Shown here: one piece after another, positions 62,457 through 64,000 of the stretch
How the letters are laid out: every line of letters starts with the position of its first letter
Numbering within the stretch: position 1 is the stretch's first letter
Notes under the pieces: generated by a model
The model's database searches: none
The model's input: the letters and a program-made list of their open reading frames with translations, nothing else
What the model was told of the DNA's origin: nothing
Made by a program: the position numbers and the translations under genes
Origin: Paenibacillus catalpae
GTDB taxonomy: Bacteria; Bacillota; Bacilli; Paenibacillales; Paenibacillaceae
NCBI RefSeq assembly: GCF_900112695.1
Contig: NZ_FOMT01000001.1
Coordinates: 1,674,001-1,738,000, forward strand
DNA length: 64,000 bases
Direction: 5' to 3'

Positions 62457-62666
62457 TTATCGTACGATAACTGCAGTAATTTTGTTAAGCGCAACGTAGA
62501 TCGTAGCTTTAAATAATTTAAGCACTACGACGCCTTTTTTCACTTTAACAACCTTGCCTATGATCTCTTCACCTGAAACCGTCTTAATGACGACAACTTT
62601 GCCTTTCGCTTTAACTTCTTCAAGTACAGCTGGAAGTTCAATTGGAAATGGAATAAAAGCCGCCAT
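62457..62666 (-). CDS. 69-residue protein with Sm-like strand pattern
   Basis: AAAGGGGGG precedes ATG 62666. The segment GKVVVIKTVSGEEIIGKVVKVKKGVVVLKL and the closing ATIYVALNKITAVIV give the five-strand pattern expected of a small barrel such as Hfq, LSm or YlxR-like proteins, with a short N-terminal extension (MAAFIPFPIELPAVLEEV). Lys-rich, so nucleic-acid contact is possible. No family was recognised with certainty. Confidence 0.7.
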   Translation of the reverse strand: MAAFIPFPIELPAVLEEVKAKGKVVVIKTVSGEEIIGKVVKVKKGVVVLKLFKATIYVALNKITAVIVR

Positions 62667-62734
62667 GATGATCCCCCCTTTCCTATCTGCTACTCTATTA
62701 GTATGAGAATGATAGAATAGGGTGCGGGCTTATC

Positions 62735-62783
62735 CAAAAAAAACAGCGGCAGAGTCGACAATCGTCCCACGCTACCGCTGTTT
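62735..62783 (-). terminator. Intrinsic terminator of the GH18 gene
   Basis: AAACAGCGG (62741-62749) and CCGCTGTTT (62775-62783) arms; the minus strand continues TTTTTTTT. Confidence 0.85.
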
Positions 62784-62790
62784 ATCTTGA

Positions 62791-64000
62791 TTATTGTTGT
62801 TTAATAACGGATTTATTTATAGCTCCAATCATATCCGGTGAATATTGGCGGAACAGGCCGAGCCGCCATAGGGCTGCGCCTTTTAACTGATAACGCTTGG
62901 CAAGCCCAAGCTTGTCATCAATGGATTGAGGAGTTTCCGCTCTAAGGTCAATACCAAGCAGCAGCTTGGTCTTTGGAACGCCGGCTTTCAAAGCCTGCTG
63001 AATCGCTTCATTCACCCTGGCATTTGGTTCAGGCACTTGAGGTCCTGTACCTGATGGATTATATTTGTAAGCCATCAGAACAAGGTCGTCCGCTATTGAC
63101 GCAAGCGTCTTGAAATCATAGCCTTTATACGCGCTGTTAGGAGCATGAACAACAAGGGATAAAGCTGTACCTTGCGGCAACGCGTCCTTAAGCTGCTTCG
63201 CATAAGTATTCAGCAGCTTCTGCTGCTCGACCTTATCCAATTGAAAACCTAGACCTTCGAAGTCCAGTACTACTCCGCCGAAGCCGTAATCCGCAATGGC
63301 CTTGGTAATGCCGCTAATCGAATTGGCGCGAAGAGTTTCGCTGCTCATCATTTTCGTCAGCTCATTTTGTCCGTCCAAGGAATAGACCATAAGGTATGGC
63401 TTTATCGACTTCGCAGCGGTATCGCTTACGAGCGATTGAGGCGTAACATCTCCGTTTGGCTCAGGCACACGGTATTCGGAGCCTTCCAGCGTGAAGTTGC
63501 CATCCCTGTCGATCCGGCTCCAGCCGAAAGCCACGGAGTTCGCGCTATCCACAAGATCCCGTTCAGCAAAGGATGATAAAGCATAAAACGTACGCAGATG
63601 AATTGCTTTTTGCGGTGATTTAATGGTCACCGTATTGGTTGCCTGACTCCAGCCGACCTGCGCGCCAAATTGCGTACTGAAGAAGCTTAATGGAATGAGT
63701 ACGCGGTTGCTCCGCATCATTGGCGCTGCCGGCAATTTCACATTAACGCCATTCACAACGGCCGTCCCGCTGCCAATCCTCATCGACAACTTAACGGGCT
63801 TGCCTTGTTTGGTCCCCTCTGCCTTGACCGTTTGCGTCTTATCATCCCAGACTACCTTCTGCAGCCCAAGCGCTTCTCCTATTGTACGGAACGGTACGAA
63901 GGTAACGCCCTTCACAATGATAGGCGGGCTATCAAATGGCAGCTCAACATCATCTAATAGAATCGTTGTTTTGACAGGAACAGATGCCGTCGCACTGGCC
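62791..64000 (-). CDS. Copper-amine-oxidase-N-like plus GH18 domain protein, 5' end outside window
   Basis: About 403 codons lie inside the window and the frame stays open to the right edge, so the start is not visible. The first part (VPVKTTILLDDVELPF, TFVPFRTIGEALGLQKVVWDD, NRVLIPLSFFSTQFGAQVGW) is the copper-amine-oxidase N-like domain common in secreted Paenibacillus proteins. The rest is a GH18 barrel of the YaaH type, with the catalytic DFEG in GFGGVVLDFEGLGF and VLMAYKYNPSG. Expected to bind or cleave cell wall or spore glycans, as in spore-germination YaaH proteins. Confidence 0.88.
   Translation of the reverse strand, partial: ASATASVPVKTTILLDDVELPFDSPPIIVKGVTFVPFRTIGEALGLQKVVWDDKTQTVKAEGTKQGKPVKLSMRIGSGTAVVNGVNVKLPAAPMMRSNRVLIPLSFFSTQFGAQVGWSQATNTVTIKSPQKAIHLRTFYALSSFAERDLVDSANSVAFGWSRIDRDGNFTLEGSEYRVPEPNGDVTPQSLVSDTAAKSIKPYLMVYSLDGQNELTKMMSSETLRANSISGITKAIADYGFGGVVLDFEGLGFQLDKVEQQKLLNTYAKQLKDALPQGTALSLVVHAPNSAYKGYDFKTLASIADDLVLMAYKYNPSGTGPQVPEPNARVNEAIQQALKAGVPKTKLLLGIDLRAETPQSIDDKLGLAKRYQLKGAALWRLGLFRQYSPDMIGAINKSVIKQQ

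Overview
The window looks like a chromosomal segment of an aerobic, endospore-forming Bacillota, most likely Paenibacillus or a close relative. The evidence is a GerA/GerC/GerB germinant-receptor operon, an mmg-type mother-cell methylcitrate operon, GpsB, a YceI/NiaP-type transporter, many GGAGG Shine-Dalgarno sites, GC near 50%, and a protein fusing a copper-amine-oxidase-N-like domain to GH18. Most genes lie on the minus strand in short operons ended by clear intrinsic terminators. I see no rRNA, tRNA, CRISPR array, insertion sequence or prophage. No gap between genes exceeds about 300 bases.

Layout. 1-7.3 kb: a DHA2 efflux pump (cut by the window edge) divergent from its TetR regulator, a VanZ-like protein, a membrane protein flanked by two tiny proteins sharing an HGTVxLRGK tail, a truncated GrpB-family remnant, an EamA transporter with a helix-hairpin-helix protein, and an epimerase plus aldo/keto reductase pair. 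7.3-12 kb: a YebC-family regulator, a copper ATPase gene broken by an amber codon behind a CsoR-like promoter, and an ABC-F ATPase. 12-20 kb: a seven-gene methylcitrate/beta-oxidation operon (acyl-CoA-dehydrogenase-like gene, mmgA, mmgB, mmgC, methylisocitrate lyase, methylcitrate synthase, methylcitrate dehydratase). 20-26.4 kb: a MerR/TipAS regulator with a 19-bp-spacer promoter, then a five-gene operon of two serine hydrolases and an ABC-2 exporter. 26.6-36 kb: a second ABC-F protein, a DbpA-type helicase, GpsB, L-rhamnose mutarotase, a TolB-like/VanW pair, an unrecognised secreted protein, a LysM protein and an SH3/glucosaminidase. 36.5-48.5 kb: a PadR-controlled DHA2 pump, a TIM-barrel isomerase-like protein, an epimerase, a solo ParB, the germination operon, a NiaP-like transporter and a glycerophosphodiesterase. 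48.6-54.2 kb: a four-gene operon of HD-GYP, REC-GGDEF, GAF histidine kinase and an acetolactate-synthase-like ThDP enzyme. 54.2-64 kb: DUF4166 and SRPBCC-DoxX proteins, a GNAT/M42 peptidase/two-component operon, a CLC protein of probable fluoride type, a radical SAM/SPASM protein, two small Sm-like proteins and a partial GH18 protein.

The best candidates for something undescribed are the c-di-GMP-type signalling operon ending in a ThDP enzyme, the HGTVxLRGK micro-protein pair, the two adjacent Sm-like small proteins, and the serine-hydrolase/ABC-exporter operon. The copA amber codon and the ParB/GerAB terminator that encodes the same C-terminus on both strands are clear sequence-level oddities. 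All functions are assigned by reading motifs and recalling families; no database search was run.
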